Assembly: GCA_947463165.1 (NCBI GenBank)
Contig: CANHSW010000102.1
Span: forward strand, 1-7,274
From: Cyanobacteriota bacterium
GTDB taxonomy: Bacteria; Cyanobacteriota; Cyanobacteriia; PCC-6307; Cyanobiaceae
DNA: 7,274 nt
Direction of reading: 5' to 3'
Below the pieces are notes generated by a model that saw nothing but the letters and a program-made list of their open reading frames with translations, was not told the origin of the DNA and searched no databases. Position numbers and translations under genes: made by a program. Position 1 is the first letter of the stretch. Every line of letters begins with the position of its first letter. Below, piece after piece: positions 1 through 6,697 of this stretch.

Positions 1-891
1 GTAGGCCTGCTGATATTCGAACCAGGGAATGGAAGGCCATAGGTGATGAACCAGGTGATAGTTCTGACCCATGATCAACCAATTCATCAACCTACCCGGA
101 TAGATGCGGGCGTTATGCCAGCGGCTGCGCGACTGGAAGGGGCGATGGGGCAGGTAGTCAAAGAACAGGCCCAGGGTGACACCCACCATCAGGGCTGGCG
201 CGAACCAACAGTTAAAGATGAAAGGCAAAAATTGAAAGTGGGCTGCGGCCAACACAATCGAGAAAAAGATACCCCTGGCTATACCCCACTCCAGCAACTC
301 ATAGCGCCGCCACAGGCGCCGCTGAAAAAAGAAAAACTCGTGATAGAAAAATCTAGGGGCAATCAGCCACAGCGGCCCAAAAGTGCTAACGATGTGATCC
401 GGATCGTGCTTGGGATCATTGACATGGGCGTGGTGCTGTAAGTGCACCCGCGTGAACACCGGAAAACTGAAGCCCAGCAACAGGGCCGCCCCATGGCCCA
501 TCACCGCGTTCCAAAAGCGATTGGGGTGAGCGGCGTTATGGCAGGCGTCGTGAATCACCGTGCCCTCTAGATGCAGGGCCAGGAAGCCCAGCAACAGCAG
601 CTGCCAGAGGGGCCACTGGCCCACAAACCAGCCATAGATGGTGAGCGCCGCCAGGGCATAGCCGCCGATGAACAGCCCCACGCTGGGATTCCAGGCCGCG
701 GGCGGATCGAGATACTGCCTCGGCACCGAACGAGGCAGCGGGGCATCCACCAACTCGGATGCTGCCTGGCTGGACTCAACCGGCCTGGAGGGGGCCTGAC
801 TGGATGGAGGCCGGCTGACGCCAGGGCCCACTCCCGGCTGGCCGGCAGTGGCAGAAAAGTCAGATGTTGCGGCAGCCAGGGCCTCTTTCAT
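1..891 (-). CDS. crtR: Beta-carotene hydroxylase CrtR (3' end cut by window edge)
   Basis: Membrane di-iron hydroxylase of the fatty-acid-desaturase superfamily. In cyanobacteria CrtR adds the 3 and 3' hydroxyl groups to beta-carotene-type rings, giving zeaxanthin and related photoprotective xanthophylls in the membranes. Reading the minus strand from ATG at 891 gives 297 open residues to the edge; a short C-terminus is missing. All three histidine clusters are visible: HDACHNAAH at residues 114-122, HLQHH at 150-154 followed by a His/Asp-rich stretch to 166, and HLVHH at 279-283. Hydrophobic segments flank them (about 71-90, 96-108, 206-225, 229-246). The family-like sequence starts near residue 55 (PRQYLDPPAAWNP); residues 1-50 are Ser/Pro/Ala-rich and look disordered. 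The frame stays open upstream of 891, so the ATG is chosen as the first ATG after the tRNA; TTG/GTG at residues 47-48 are alternatives. The tRNA-Leu gene lies 55 bp upstream on the same strand and may be cotranscribed. A fatty-acid desaturase proper is less likely given the motif spacing. Confidence 0.9.
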   Translation of the reverse strand, partial: MKEALAAATSDFSATAGQPGVGPGVSRPPSSQAPSRPVESSQAASELVDAPLPRSVPRQYLDPPAAWNPSVGLFIGGYALAALTIYGWFVGQWPLWQLLLLGFLALHLEGTVIHDACHNAAHPNRFWNAVMGHGAALLLGFSFPVFTRVHLQHHAHVNDPKHDPDHIVSTFGPLWLIAPRFFYHEFFFFQRRLWRRYELLEWGIARGIFFSIVLAAAHFQFLPFIFNCWFAPALMVGVTLGLFFDYLPHRPFQSRSRWHNARIYPGRLMNWLIMGQNYHLVHHLWPSIPWFEYQQAY

Positions 892-916
892 CGCTGCGCG
901 ACTCGCCCCAATGCGA

Positions 917-930
917 TTGCTGAACAGCAA
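917..930. repeat. Perfect 6-bp inverted repeat in the tRNA-Leu/crtR spacer
   Basis: TTGCTG and CAGCAA arms are separated by two bases, in the 55-bp spacer between the tRNA-Leu 3' end and the crtR ATG. In minus-strand RNA it can form a small hairpin. No T-run follows, so it is not a convincing terminator. It could help processing of a tRNA-crtR transcript or bind a protein, or be chance; nothing here decides between these. Confidence 0.35.
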
Positions 931-946
931 CTTAAGCAATGAATGA

Positions 947-1028
947 TGCCCACCGGGGGACTTGAACCCCCACAGCCGAAGCCACTGGAACCTAAACCCA
1001 GCGCGTCTACCAATTCCGCCAGGTGGGC
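947..1028 (-). tRNA. tRNA-Leu, anticodon UAG
   Basis: On the minus strand a complete class II tRNA can be folded. The acceptor stem pairs GCCCACC with GGTGGGC and is followed by discriminator A at 947. A Leu-type D-arm (GGCGGAATTGGTAGACGC) follows. The anticodon stem CTGGG/TCCAG holds loop TTTAGGT, with anticodon TAG at 994-992. The long variable arm is capped by a TTCG loop (GGC-TTCG-GCT). The T-arm is GGGGG-TTCAAGT-CCCCC. The long variable arm, discriminator A and anticodon together identify leucine, reading CUA and probably other CUN codons by wobble. No CCA is encoded (the next bases are TCA), so CCA would be added after transcription. crtR follows downstream on the same strand, and a Ycf66-like gene diverges from it. 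Confidence 0.96.
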
Positions 1029-1039
1029 ATTGCGTCCAC

Positions 1040-1045
1040 ATTATC
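1040..1045 (-). promoter_or_regulatory. Putative -10 box for tRNA-Leu (and perhaps crtR)
   Basis: Minus-strand GATAAT matches the TATAAT consensus at five of six positions and lies 11 bases before the first tRNA base (1028), leaving a leader of about 4 bases if transcription starts 6-7 bases after the box. No good -35 hexamer is seen 17 bases upstream (TCGAGG). It sits in the gap between the divergent tRNA and Ycf66-like genes, where a promoter is expected. Confidence 0.45.
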
Positions 1046-1079
1046 CAATCCACAATGGGGGGCCCTCGACCCGCCGGCC

Positions 1080-2255
1080 ATGCTCGCCAGCTTGGGTGGA
1101 GCCCTGGCATTGCTGCTGGGCCTCGCCGTGCTGCTTTTGCCCCTGCTCACCCCCGAGCTGAGCCGCCCCCGCGATGCCCTCTGGGGGGCGGTGGTGCTGC
1201 TGCTGGGACTGGTGCTGGTCACCAGTGCCGACCGGCTCACCGGCGCGCCGATGCTCGGCGTGCTCTGCGGTGGGCTGCTGATCGGCCGGCTGGGGCTGGA
1301 GGTGGCCCAGGCCCGCTGGTTTCGGCTGCTGCCGGAGGAGCGGCAACAGCTCTGGTCGGCAAAGCGCTGGCAGGGGACCTGGGCCCAGCTCAGCCAGACC
1401 ATCACCAAGCTGCTGACCCTGGTGAGCCAGTCCCTGGCGGGGCTGGGGTCCTGGATCGGCGAGCGCCGCCAACCCCGCAGCAGCAAGCGCTGGGTGAGGC
1501 CAGAACAGGCCGGATCAGAAACTGGCCCGATCGACACGCCTGAGCCTGCAGCTGAGACCCTTGCCGAGCCTGCGCCTGAGCCAACCGCCGAGCCCTCGGC
1601 TGAGCCTGCGGCTGAAACCACTGCCGAGCCTGCGCCTGAGCCCACTGTTGAGACCTCGCGTGAGTCCTCGGGTGAGTCCTCGGCTGAGCCGCCAGCGGAA
1701 CAACAGCCAGAGCGGCACCCCGAAAGGGAAGCGGCTTTAGAGGCCCAGCTGGAAGACGCCCCAGATGCAGCCCCGGAAGCCCCCCCAGAGACTCCCCTAG
1801 GAACTACGCCAGAGGCCTCTCCGGAAGCCTGCTCCCCAACCGCTCCAGAGACCGAGACCACCCCGGCAGCTGCCCTGGAAACCCCGTCAGCTGAGGCCCC
1901 AGACACTCCGCCAGCTGCGGCCCCCAAGACCGCCCCAGAGACCGCCCAAGAGGCGATGCCTGAGCCTGCCCCGCCAGCCGCTCCAGAGACCACCGCCCCA
2001 AACACTCAGCCAGCCGCCCCGGGCGCTGAGTCCATGGCTGCGCCTGAGCCTGAGCCCACCACCTGGATCAGCTCGCTGGCGGAGCTGGATCAACTGCTCG
2101 ATCAGGCCGAGCAAACGCCCGCCATCGCTGGGGCGACCAACAGCGCCCCTGCAGGCAGCGACGACGCAACGGAACTGGTCGAGCCAGCGATGGCGAGCGC
2201 CAATGCCGCTGCAAACCTGCCAGAGCACCCCGCCGCCAGCGACCGGGCGGGATAA
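1080..2255 (+). CDS. Ycf66-like membrane protein with long Pro/Glu/Ala-rich tail
   Basis: Function unknown. The N-terminal 75 residues form three hydrophobic segments (about 4-23, 33-50, 57-72). The first two are joined by a TPELSRPRD loop resembling the RPELSRDxD stretch I recall from Ycf66 proteins of cyanobacteria and chloroplasts; this assignment is from memory and tentative. Residues 78-150 are basic and amphipathic. Residues 153 to about 325 are a low-complexity tail of Pro, Glu, Ala, Thr and Ser, strongly acidic and surely disordered. Near the C-terminus a Trp-containing helix candidate (WISSLAELDQLLDQAE, 329-344) breaks the low complexity and may be a docking helix. ATG at 1080 gives 391 residues. 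The frame is open back to GTG 1023, but that start would lie inside the antisense of the tRNA and across its promoter, so ATG is preferred. TAA at 2253-2255 is 24 bp before ileS, suggesting an operon. Confidence 0.75.
   Translation: MLASLGGALALLLGLAVLLLPLLTPELSRPRDALWGAVVLLLGLVLVTSADRLTGAPMLGVLCGGLLIGRLGLEVAQARWFRLLPEERQQLWSAKRWQGTWAQLSQTITKLLTLVSQSLAGLGSWIGERRQPRSSKRWVRPEQAGSETGPIDTPEPAAETLAEPAPEPTAEPSAEPAAETTAEPAPEPTVETSRESSGESSAEPPAEQQPERHPEREAALEAQLEDAPDAAPEAPPETPLGTTPEASPEACSPTAPETETTPAAALETPSAEAPDTPPAAAPKTAPETAQEAMPEPAPPAAPETTAPNTQPAAPGAESMAAPEPEPTTWISSLAELDQLLDQAEQTPAIAGATNSAPAGSDDATELVEPAMASANAAANLPEHPAASDRAG
1541..1642 (+). repeat. Imperfect 60-bp-period direct repeat in the acidic tail
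   Basis: Bases 1541-1582 recur at 1601-1642 with about 38 of 42 identical by eye. The period is 60 bp (20 codons), so the frame is kept; it encodes PEPAAET-AEPAPEP-type units of the Ycf66-like tail. Shorter degenerate GAGCCTGCG / GAGACC motifs continue to about 1690. This looks like growth of the tail by tandem duplication followed by drift. Confidence 0.7.
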
Positions 2256-2279
2256 TCGCCGATTGTTGCCCCAGGCGAC

Positions 2280-5200
2280 GTGACCGCCAGCCCGGCTCCC
2301 TCGGACGCCTCCGCCTACAAGGACACCCTCAACCTGCTGGAGACGCCCTTCAACATGAGGGCGAATGCCAAGGTGCGGGAGCCGGAACTGCAGGCCTTTT
2401 GGGCTGAGCAGCAGATTTATGAGCAGCTCAGTCGTGAAGGGCTCAGCCCGGAGCGTCCGGGGCCGGTGTTCACCCTGCACGACGGGCCGCCCTACGCCAA
2501 CGGGGCCCTGCACGTGGGCCACGCCCTCAACAAGATCCTCAAGGACATCATCAACAAGCACGCCCTGCTAAGTGGCAAGCGGGCGCGGTTTGTGCCGGGC
2601 TGGGACTGCCACGGCCTGCCGATCGAACTGAAGGTTTTGCAGGGTCTGAGTAGCAGCGAGCGGGCCGCGCTCACCCCCGTGAGCCTGCGCCAGAAGGCCC
2701 ATGCTTACGCGCTGGAGCAGGTGGAGCTGCAAAAGAGCGGCTTCCGCCGCTGGGGCATCTGGGCCGACTGGGATCAGCCCTACCTGACACTGCAAAAGAG
2801 CTACGAATCCGCCCAGATCGGCGTTTTCGGGGCGATGGTGCTGGCCGGGCACATCTACCGGGGCCTGAAGCCGGTGCACTGGAGTCCCAGCTCCCGCACA
2901 GCCCTGGCGGAGGCAGAGCTGGAATACCCAGATGGCCATAGCTCCCCCAGCATCTACGCAGCCTTCCCGGCGGTGCAACTGCCCGAAGCTCTGGCCACCA
3001 AGCTGGCCGCCGCCGGCCTGAACGCCGAGGCGGCCACCGCCAGCGGCGGCCTGGCGGTGGCCATCTGGACCACCACCCCCTGGACCCTGCCGGCCAACCT
3101 GGCGGTGTCTGTGAATGGGCGGCTCGACTACAGCGTCTGCGCCGTGACCTGCCGCGGCGAGACGCCGGCCCCCGCCGCCAGCCACCTGCTGGTGGCCGCC
3201 GAGCTGCGCGACAGCCTGGAGACCAGCCTCGGCCTGCAGCTCACCCCCCTGCTGACGGTGAAGGGCGCCGAGCTGGAGGGGATCGTCTACCGCCATCCGC
3301 TGCTGGAGCGCACCAGCCCGGTGGTGATCGGCGGCGATTACATCACCACCGAGGCCGGCACGGGCCTGGTGCACACCGCCCCTGGCCACGGCGTGGACGA
3401 TTTCAACACCGGCCGCAAATACAACCTGCCGGTGCTCTGCCCGGTGGACGAGGCGGGCAACCTCACCGCCGAGGCGGGCCCCTTTGCCGGCACCAACGTG
3501 CTCAAGGATGCCAATCCCACGATCATCGCCGCCCTGGAGGGCACCGGCCTGCTGCTCAAGCAGGAGCGCTACGAGCACCGCTACCCCTACGACTGGCGCA
3601 CCAAAAAACCCACCATCTTCCGGGCCACCGAACAGTGGTTCGCCTCGGTGGAGGGCTTCCGCGACCAGGCCCTGGCGGCGATCGCTTCGGTTACCTGGCT
3701 GCCCGAGAGCGGCCGCAACCGGATCGAGGCGATGGTGCGGGACCGGGGCGACTGGTGCATCTCGCGCCAGCGCACCTGGGGGGTGCCGATCCCGGTTTTT
3801 TATCACCGCGAAACCGGCGAGGTGCTGCTCAATGCCGACACCCTCGCCCACATCCAGACCCTGATCGGCGAGCAGGGATCCGACGTGTGGTGGCAGCGCG
3901 ACGAGGCCGATCTACTGCCGCCCGCCTACGCCGACCAGGCCAGCCAGTGGCGCAAAGGCAGCGACACCATGGACGTGTGGTTCGACTCCGGCTCCTCCTG
4001 GGCGGGGGTGCTGGGGGGTTTGAGAGGGGGGATCACTCCCGCCGGCCCGGCGGTCGGGGACGGGGCGTTGACAAATCCCGAGCACGGGGCCGCGGCGGCG
4101 GCACCCCCGCAGGCCACTCCGCTCAATTTCCCCGCCGATCTCTACCTGGAGGGCTCCGACCAGCACCGCGGCTGGTTCCAGAGCAGCCTGCTCACCTCGG
4201 TGGCCGTCAACGGCCACGCCCCCTACAAGCGGGTGCTCACCCACGGCTTTGCCCTCGATGAGAAGGGCCGCAAGATGAGCAAATCGCTGGGCAATGTGGT
4301 AGATCCGGCGGTGCTGGTGGAGGGCGGCAAAAACGAGAAGCAGGAGCCGCCCTATGGCGCAGACGTGCTGAGGCTGTGGGTGAGTTCGGTGGACTACTCC
4401 GCCGATGTGCCCCTGGGGCCGGGCATCGTGAAGCAACTGGCGGACGTATACCGCAAGGTGCGCAACACGGCCCGCTACCTGCTAGGCAACCTGCACGACT
4501 TCGATCCACGGCCCCAAACAGAAGGCGGCAACGCCATCGCCATTGAAGATCTGCCGCTACTGGATCGCTGGATGCTGCAGCGCACAGCCGCTCTTATCGA
4601 TGCGGTGAGCGCCGATTTTGAGCGATTTGAATTTTATCGATTCTTCCAGGCGCTGCAGAACTTCTGCGTGGTGGATCTCTCCAACTTCTACCTCGATATC
4701 GCCAAGGACCGCCTCTACGTAAGCGCGGCCAATTCCTTCCGCCGTCGCAGCTGCCAAACGGTGCTAAGCCTGGTAGTGGAAAGGCTGGCGGTGCTGATCG
4801 CGCCGGTGCTCTGCCACATGGCAGAGGACATCTGGCAGAACCTGCCCTACCCGGTAGCGGAGAAATCGGTGTTTGAACGGGGCTGGCCCAAGACGGAGGC
4901 GGATTGGAAAACCACGCCACTCAACCTCAATCAAGCCAGCCTGGAGGATCCAGAGATGCAAGAAATTATATCCTCTTTCCTAAACTGCGACCAGCTAGAT
5001 GATGAGGGGCCAATTGGCGAAATCAAAGGCCTGCGAAGGCTCGTCAATCGACAACTGGAAATCTGCCGTTCTAAATCGATCATCGGCTCCTCTCTTGAAG
5101 CGCATTTACATCTTGACTTGAGCGAAGGCAATGTATCACAAGGACTAAGACAAGTTCTAGGGCTTATCAAGGAATCAACCCAGCTCGAGGTGGACAACCT

Positions 5201-5513
5201 CAAGGACTGGCTGCTGGTTTCCTCACTGTCTTTGGCTTTCGAGGGCAATGCCAATCCCGCGCCAGATGCCGATGCAAATGCTGATACCAATGCTGATACC
5301 AATGCCAATGCTGATACCAATGCCAACGCCGATACCAAGCAGTTGTTAATTCCCCCGAGTACGGAACTTGGCATCACAATTGGCATCGCCAAAGCCGCAG
5401 GCCAGAAGTGCGAGCGCTGCTGGCACTACGAAACCGACATCGGCGACCACGCCGCCCACCCCACCCTGTGCGGCCGCTGCGTGGCGGTGCTGGCCCAGAA
5501 CCCACCGAAGTAA
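2280..5513 (+). CDS. ileS: Isoleucine--tRNA ligase (IleRS), enlarged form
   Basis: Cytoplasmic class Ia synthetase that charges tRNA-Ile and hydrolyses mis-made Val-tRNA-Ile. Visible landmarks: HIGH motif as HVGH (residues 78-81); Thr-rich editing peptide [11 protein letters not shown] (263-273); editing pocket GHGVDDF (369-375); DSGSSW (569-574); YLEGSDQH before the KMSKS loop (665-669); anticodon-binding helical domain from about 760; and a C-terminal zinc knuckle with Cys 1044, 1047, 1064 and 1067. GTG at 2280 is chosen because the conserved [22 protein letters not shown] stretch begins right after it, an in-frame TAA lies at 2253 and no ATG precedes residue 26. An AGG a few bases upstream is a weak ribosome site. 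At 1077 residues it is about 110 longer than the usual 930-970. Extra material includes a Gly/Ala/Pro linker at about 579-615 and an Asn-Ala-Asp-Thr array at 1000-1019. All catalytic motifs are intact, so the enzyme should work. It probably shares a transcript with the Ycf66-like gene. Confidence 0.97.
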   Translation: MTASPAPSDASAYKDTLNLLETPFNMRANAKVREPELQAFWAEQQIYEQLSREGLSPERPGPVFTLHDGPPYANGALHVGHALNKILKDIINKHALLSGKRARFVPGWDCHGLPIELKVLQGLSSSERAALTPVSLRQKAHAYALEQVELQKSGFRRWGIWADWDQPYLTLQKSYESAQIGVFGAMVLAGHIYRGLKPVHWSPSSRTALAEAELEYPDGHSSPSIYAAFPAVQLPEALATKLAAAGLNAEAATASGGLAVAIWTTTPWTLPANLAVSVNGRLDYSVCAVTCRGETPAPAASHLLVAAELRDSLETSLGLQLTPLLTVKGAELEGIVYRHPLLERTSPVVIGGDYITTEAGTGLVHTAPGHGVDDFNTGRKYNLPVLCPVDEAGNLTAEAGPFAGTNVLKDANPTIIAALEGTGLLLKQERYEHRYPYDWRTKKPTIFRATEQWFASVEGFRDQALAAIASVTWLPESGRNRIEAMVRDRGDWCISRQRTWGVPIPVFYHRETGEVLLNADTLAHIQTLIGEQGSDVWWQRDEADLLPPAYADQASQWRKGSDTMDVWFDSGSSWAGVLGGLRGGITPAGPAVGDGALTNPEHGAAAAAPPQATPLNFPADLYLEGSDQHRGWFQSSLLTSVAVNGHAPYKRVLTHGFALDEKGRKMSKSLGNVVDPAVLVEGGKNEKQEPPYGADVLRLWVSSVDYSADVPLGPGIVKQLADVYRKVRNTARYLLGNLHDFDPRPQTEGGNAIAIEDLPLLDRWMLQRTAALIDAVSADFERFEFYRFFQALQNFCVVDLSNFYLDIAKDRLYVSAANSFRRRSCQTVLSLVVERLAVLIAPVLCHMAEDIWQNLPYPVAEKSVFERGWPKTEADWKTTPLNLNQASLEDPEMQEIISSFLNCDQLDDEGPIGEIKGLRRLVNRQLEICRSKSIIGSSLEAHLHLDLSEGNVSQGLRQVLGLIKESTQLEVDNLKDWLLVSSLSLAFEGNANPAPDADANADTNADTNANADTNANADTKQLLIPPSTELGITIGIAKAAGQKCERCWHYETDIGDHAAHPTLCGRCVAVLAQNPPK
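4000..4031 (+). other. Canonical G-quadruplex-type motif inside ileS
   Basis: Four G-runs of 3, 5, 6 and 6 (4000-4002, 4004-4008, 4013-4018, 4026-4031) are separated by loops of 1, 4 and 7 bases. This meets the usual G3+N1-7 definition on the coding strand, so it would be present in the mRNA too. It lies at the start of the extra linker of IleRS ([13 protein letters not shown]). High local GC could create it by chance; whether it folds is not known. Confidence 0.5.
4039..4053. repeat. Perfect inverted repeat in the ileS linker insertion
   Basis: CCGCCGG and CCGGCGG flank a single C, a perfect 15-base palindrome eight bases after the G-run cluster. It falls within the segment encoding the Gly/Ala/Pro-rich insertion of IleRS. 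In RNA the tight centre would open to a CCGCC/GGCGG stem with a 5-base loop. Confidence 0.5.
5277..5336 (+). repeat. In-frame minisatellite in ileS encoding Asn-Ala-Asp-Thr units
   Basis: The 60 bases split into aatgctgatacc twice, aatgcc, aatgctgatacc, aatgcc, and aacgccgatacc. Units are 12 or 6 bases, so length changes keep the reading frame. They encode residues 1000-1019 ([20 protein letters not shown]). The array lies between the C-terminal helical region and the zinc-binding tail of IleRS. Three 12-base copies are identical, which suggests recent slippage. Confidence 0.9.
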
Positions 5514-5522
5514 GGCCCAGAT

Positions 5523-5834
5523 TCAAGACCAGGCCGCCGGATCCCGATAAATATCGGCGGGTTGGGGGGCGGCCAGTTGCCTTTCCGCCGCCGGGTTGAG
5601 CGGTGCCGCCAGCAATTCGGCAGTGGCGACGCTGGCGCTGGCTGGCAGGGTCGGCTGGTCGGGATCAAAGCTTGTGGGATGGCTGACGCTGCTCGAAAAA
5701 CCGCGAAAGATCAGCAGCTCAAACGGCTCCAACTCCCCACCGGCCCCCGCCAGCTCGCCCCGCAGCCGCAGCACCCGATCGGGCCTGGTGCGGCTAATGG
5801 CCTCCAGGGCTTCCAGCAGGCAGGCCACCGCCAT
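5523..5834 (-). CDS. Conserved-looking cyanobacterial protein of unknown function (possibly DUF7734 family)
   Basis: A 103-residue soluble protein without signal peptide or membrane segment. It starts MAVACLLEALEAISRTRPDRVLRLRGEL, an amphipathic helix then a strand. Next come a core FELLIFRGFSSSVSHPTSFDP (about 38-58) and a C-terminal PLNPAAERQLAAP segment. I recall similar small proteins across cyanobacteria, recently grouped as DUF7734, but cannot verify this here; no biochemical role is known to me. The start is firm at the 5' side: an in-frame TGA sits directly before ATG 5834. The stop is 9 bp from the ileS stop, tail to tail. Upstream, 185 bp separate it from the DUF3177-type gene on the same strand, with a terminator candidate between, so it probably has its own promoter, which I could not place. 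Confidence 0.75.
   Translation of the reverse strand: MAVACLLEALEAISRTRPDRVLRLRGELAGAGGELEPFELLIFRGFSSSVSHPTSFDPDQPTLPASASVATAELLAAPLNPAAERQLAAPQPADIYRDPAAWS
5544..5557. repeat. Inverted repeat 30 bp past the ileS stop
   Basis: CCGATA and TATCGG arms flank AA, a perfect 6-bp inverted repeat. It lies in the 3' end of the convergent small gene and would form a hairpin in read-through ileS mRNA. No T-run follows on either strand, so it is not called a terminator; it could stabilise the ileS 3' end. Confidence 0.3.
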
Positions 5835-5969
5835 TCAACTCAATAACTTCTGGCCACATCTACCAGCTTGGCAGGCGCCTCAGCAGCTATGGAACTCGAA
5901 CCCAGCTAGCCCTGCAAACCAGCTCGGCGGCACCACCAACAACGATTCGGGCCCCGATGACACGAGAGC

Positions 5970-6015
5970 AAAAGACCCTCAGCCCATAGTTGGCGGCAGG
6001 CCCGCAAACCATGGG
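5970..6015 (-). terminator. Rho-independent-like terminator after the DUF3177-type gene
   Basis: Minus-strand RNA from 6015 to 5983 folds as CCCAT / G-U / GTT / T-C mismatch / GCGG, loop GCCTG, then CCGC / AAC / ATGGG: 13 pairs with one mismatch. It starts four bases after the TGA of the membrane-protein gene. A TTTT run (5973-5970) follows after a nine-base spacer, which is longer than ideal. The rest of this intergenic region (5835-5969) shows no gene. Confidence 0.55.
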
Positions 6016-6019
6016 GCGC

Positions 6020-6661
6020 TCAAAAGCCACCGGCCACCCGGCCCAGCTTCGGCAGGCGCACCAGCAGCCACTGGAGCAGGCCCACCCCGTAGGCCACCAG
6101 GCCCGCGTAGCCGAGGAAAGCGGCGAGGGATGGCGTCCAGTCAGCGCCGAAGACAAAACCAAACAAGCCGGCGATCGGGGAGTGCAACTGCAGGGGCGGT
6201 TGCAGCCACACCGCGCATTTGGTTTGCAGCATCGCCGCCTTATCCGTGCAACCGAGGGCCGTGGCACTGAGGCCGGCGCCCAGCAGGGCCCAAATGGAGA
6301 AGCCCCAGCGCCAGATGCGCAGGCTGAGGGGCAGGGCCCGCCAGGGGGGCAGATCGTTGATTTCCTCGTTGATATCCACCCAGAACCACAGGCCAACCAC
6401 CAGGATCAACTGGGCGGCAATGACCAACCAAAAGCCCAGGGGGCGCTGGTCTGTGAGTAACAGGATGGCGATCAGCAACAGGCTGGCCAGCTTCCAGTAG
6501 AGGCCCATCAGCCGCAGCAGGGCGCCCTGGCGCTTCACGGAAGACCACACCAGCAGCACCAGCGGCAAGCCCACGGCCACCAACACCGCCAGCCTGAAAT
6601 CGAGCCACACCAGGGTGCGGTAAAGCGCGTCCGGCACGGGACAGGTTCGGTAAGGAGCCAT
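6020..6661 (-). CDS. DUF3177-type integral membrane protein
   Basis: A 213-residue very hydrophobic protein with about five membrane helices: residues 24-39, 54-70, 75-95, 119-137 and 179-200. The opening LYRTLVWLDFRLAVLVAVGLPLVLL and the acidic DINEEINDLPPW loop after helix 3 (96-107) match my recollection of the cyanobacterial DUF3177 family, whose function is unknown. Two cysteines (138, 149) lie in the loop after helix 4. ATG 6661 has an AGG about eight bases upstream and gives the usual short N-terminus; an in-frame GTG at 6670 would add three residues. The gene diverges from the FIST gene with only 36 bp between start codons, and a hairpin terminator candidate follows its stop. No catalytic motif is recognised. 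Confidence 0.82.
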   Translation of the reverse strand: MAPYRTCPVPDALYRTLVWLDFRLAVLVAVGLPLVLLVWSSVKRQGALLRLMGLYWKLASLLLIAILLLTDQRPLGFWLVIAAQLILVVGLWFWVDINEEINDLPPWRALPLSLRIWRWGFSIWALLGAGLSATALGCTDKAAMLQTKCAVWLQPPLQLHSPIAGLFGFVFGADWTPSLAAFLGYAGLVAYGVGLLQWLLVRLPKLGRVAGGF

Positions 6662-6697
6662 TATCCGCACCTACCCTGGACGATAGGTTCGAGGGCA

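Noticed and set aside
43..441. Plus-strand open frame of 132 codons at the left end
   Set aside because: It is the complement of crtR; its product has no recognisable domain, while the minus strand encodes all three His clusters.
1023..1079. Extending the Ycf66-like gene back to GTG 1023
   Set aside because: This start lies within the antisense of the tRNA-Leu 5' end and across its likely -10 box; the hydrophobic domain begins right after ATG 1080. It remains possible but less likely.
1007..2005. Minus-strand 332-codon frame rich in Gly/Ala/Ser
   Set aside because: It is the shadow of the repetitive Pro/Glu/Ala tail on the other strand; its low complexity simply mirrors that repeat.
2251..2256. 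GATAAT overlapping the Ycf66-like stop codon as a possible ileS promoter
   Set aside because: No -35 match or extended -10 is present, and the 24-bp gap fits cotranscription better.
3678..3685. HIP1 octamer GCGATCGC
   Set aside because: A single copy in 7.3 kb at this GC content is near expectation, so it is not evidence of HIP1 enrichment.
2568..3851. Minus-strand 427-codon frame inside ileS
   Set aside because: High third-position GC in ileS removes stops on the opposite strand; the product resembles no protein, and ileS motifs cover the region.
5238..5250. 13-base exact repeat ttcgagggcaatg, also at 6688-6700
   Set aside because: A match of this length somewhere in a 7-kb window is close to chance expectation, and the two contexts (coding versus start region) are unrelated.
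5885..5905. T-arm-like GGGTTCGAGTTCC on the minus strand, hinting at a tRNA or tmRNA
   Set aside because: The T-stem does not pair fully and no matching acceptor, D-arm or anticodon arm could be built around it.
5887..6012. 41-codon minus-strand frame between the DUF3177-type gene and the small gene
   Set aside because: It starts within the terminator hairpin, lacks a ribosome site and has no recognisable features.
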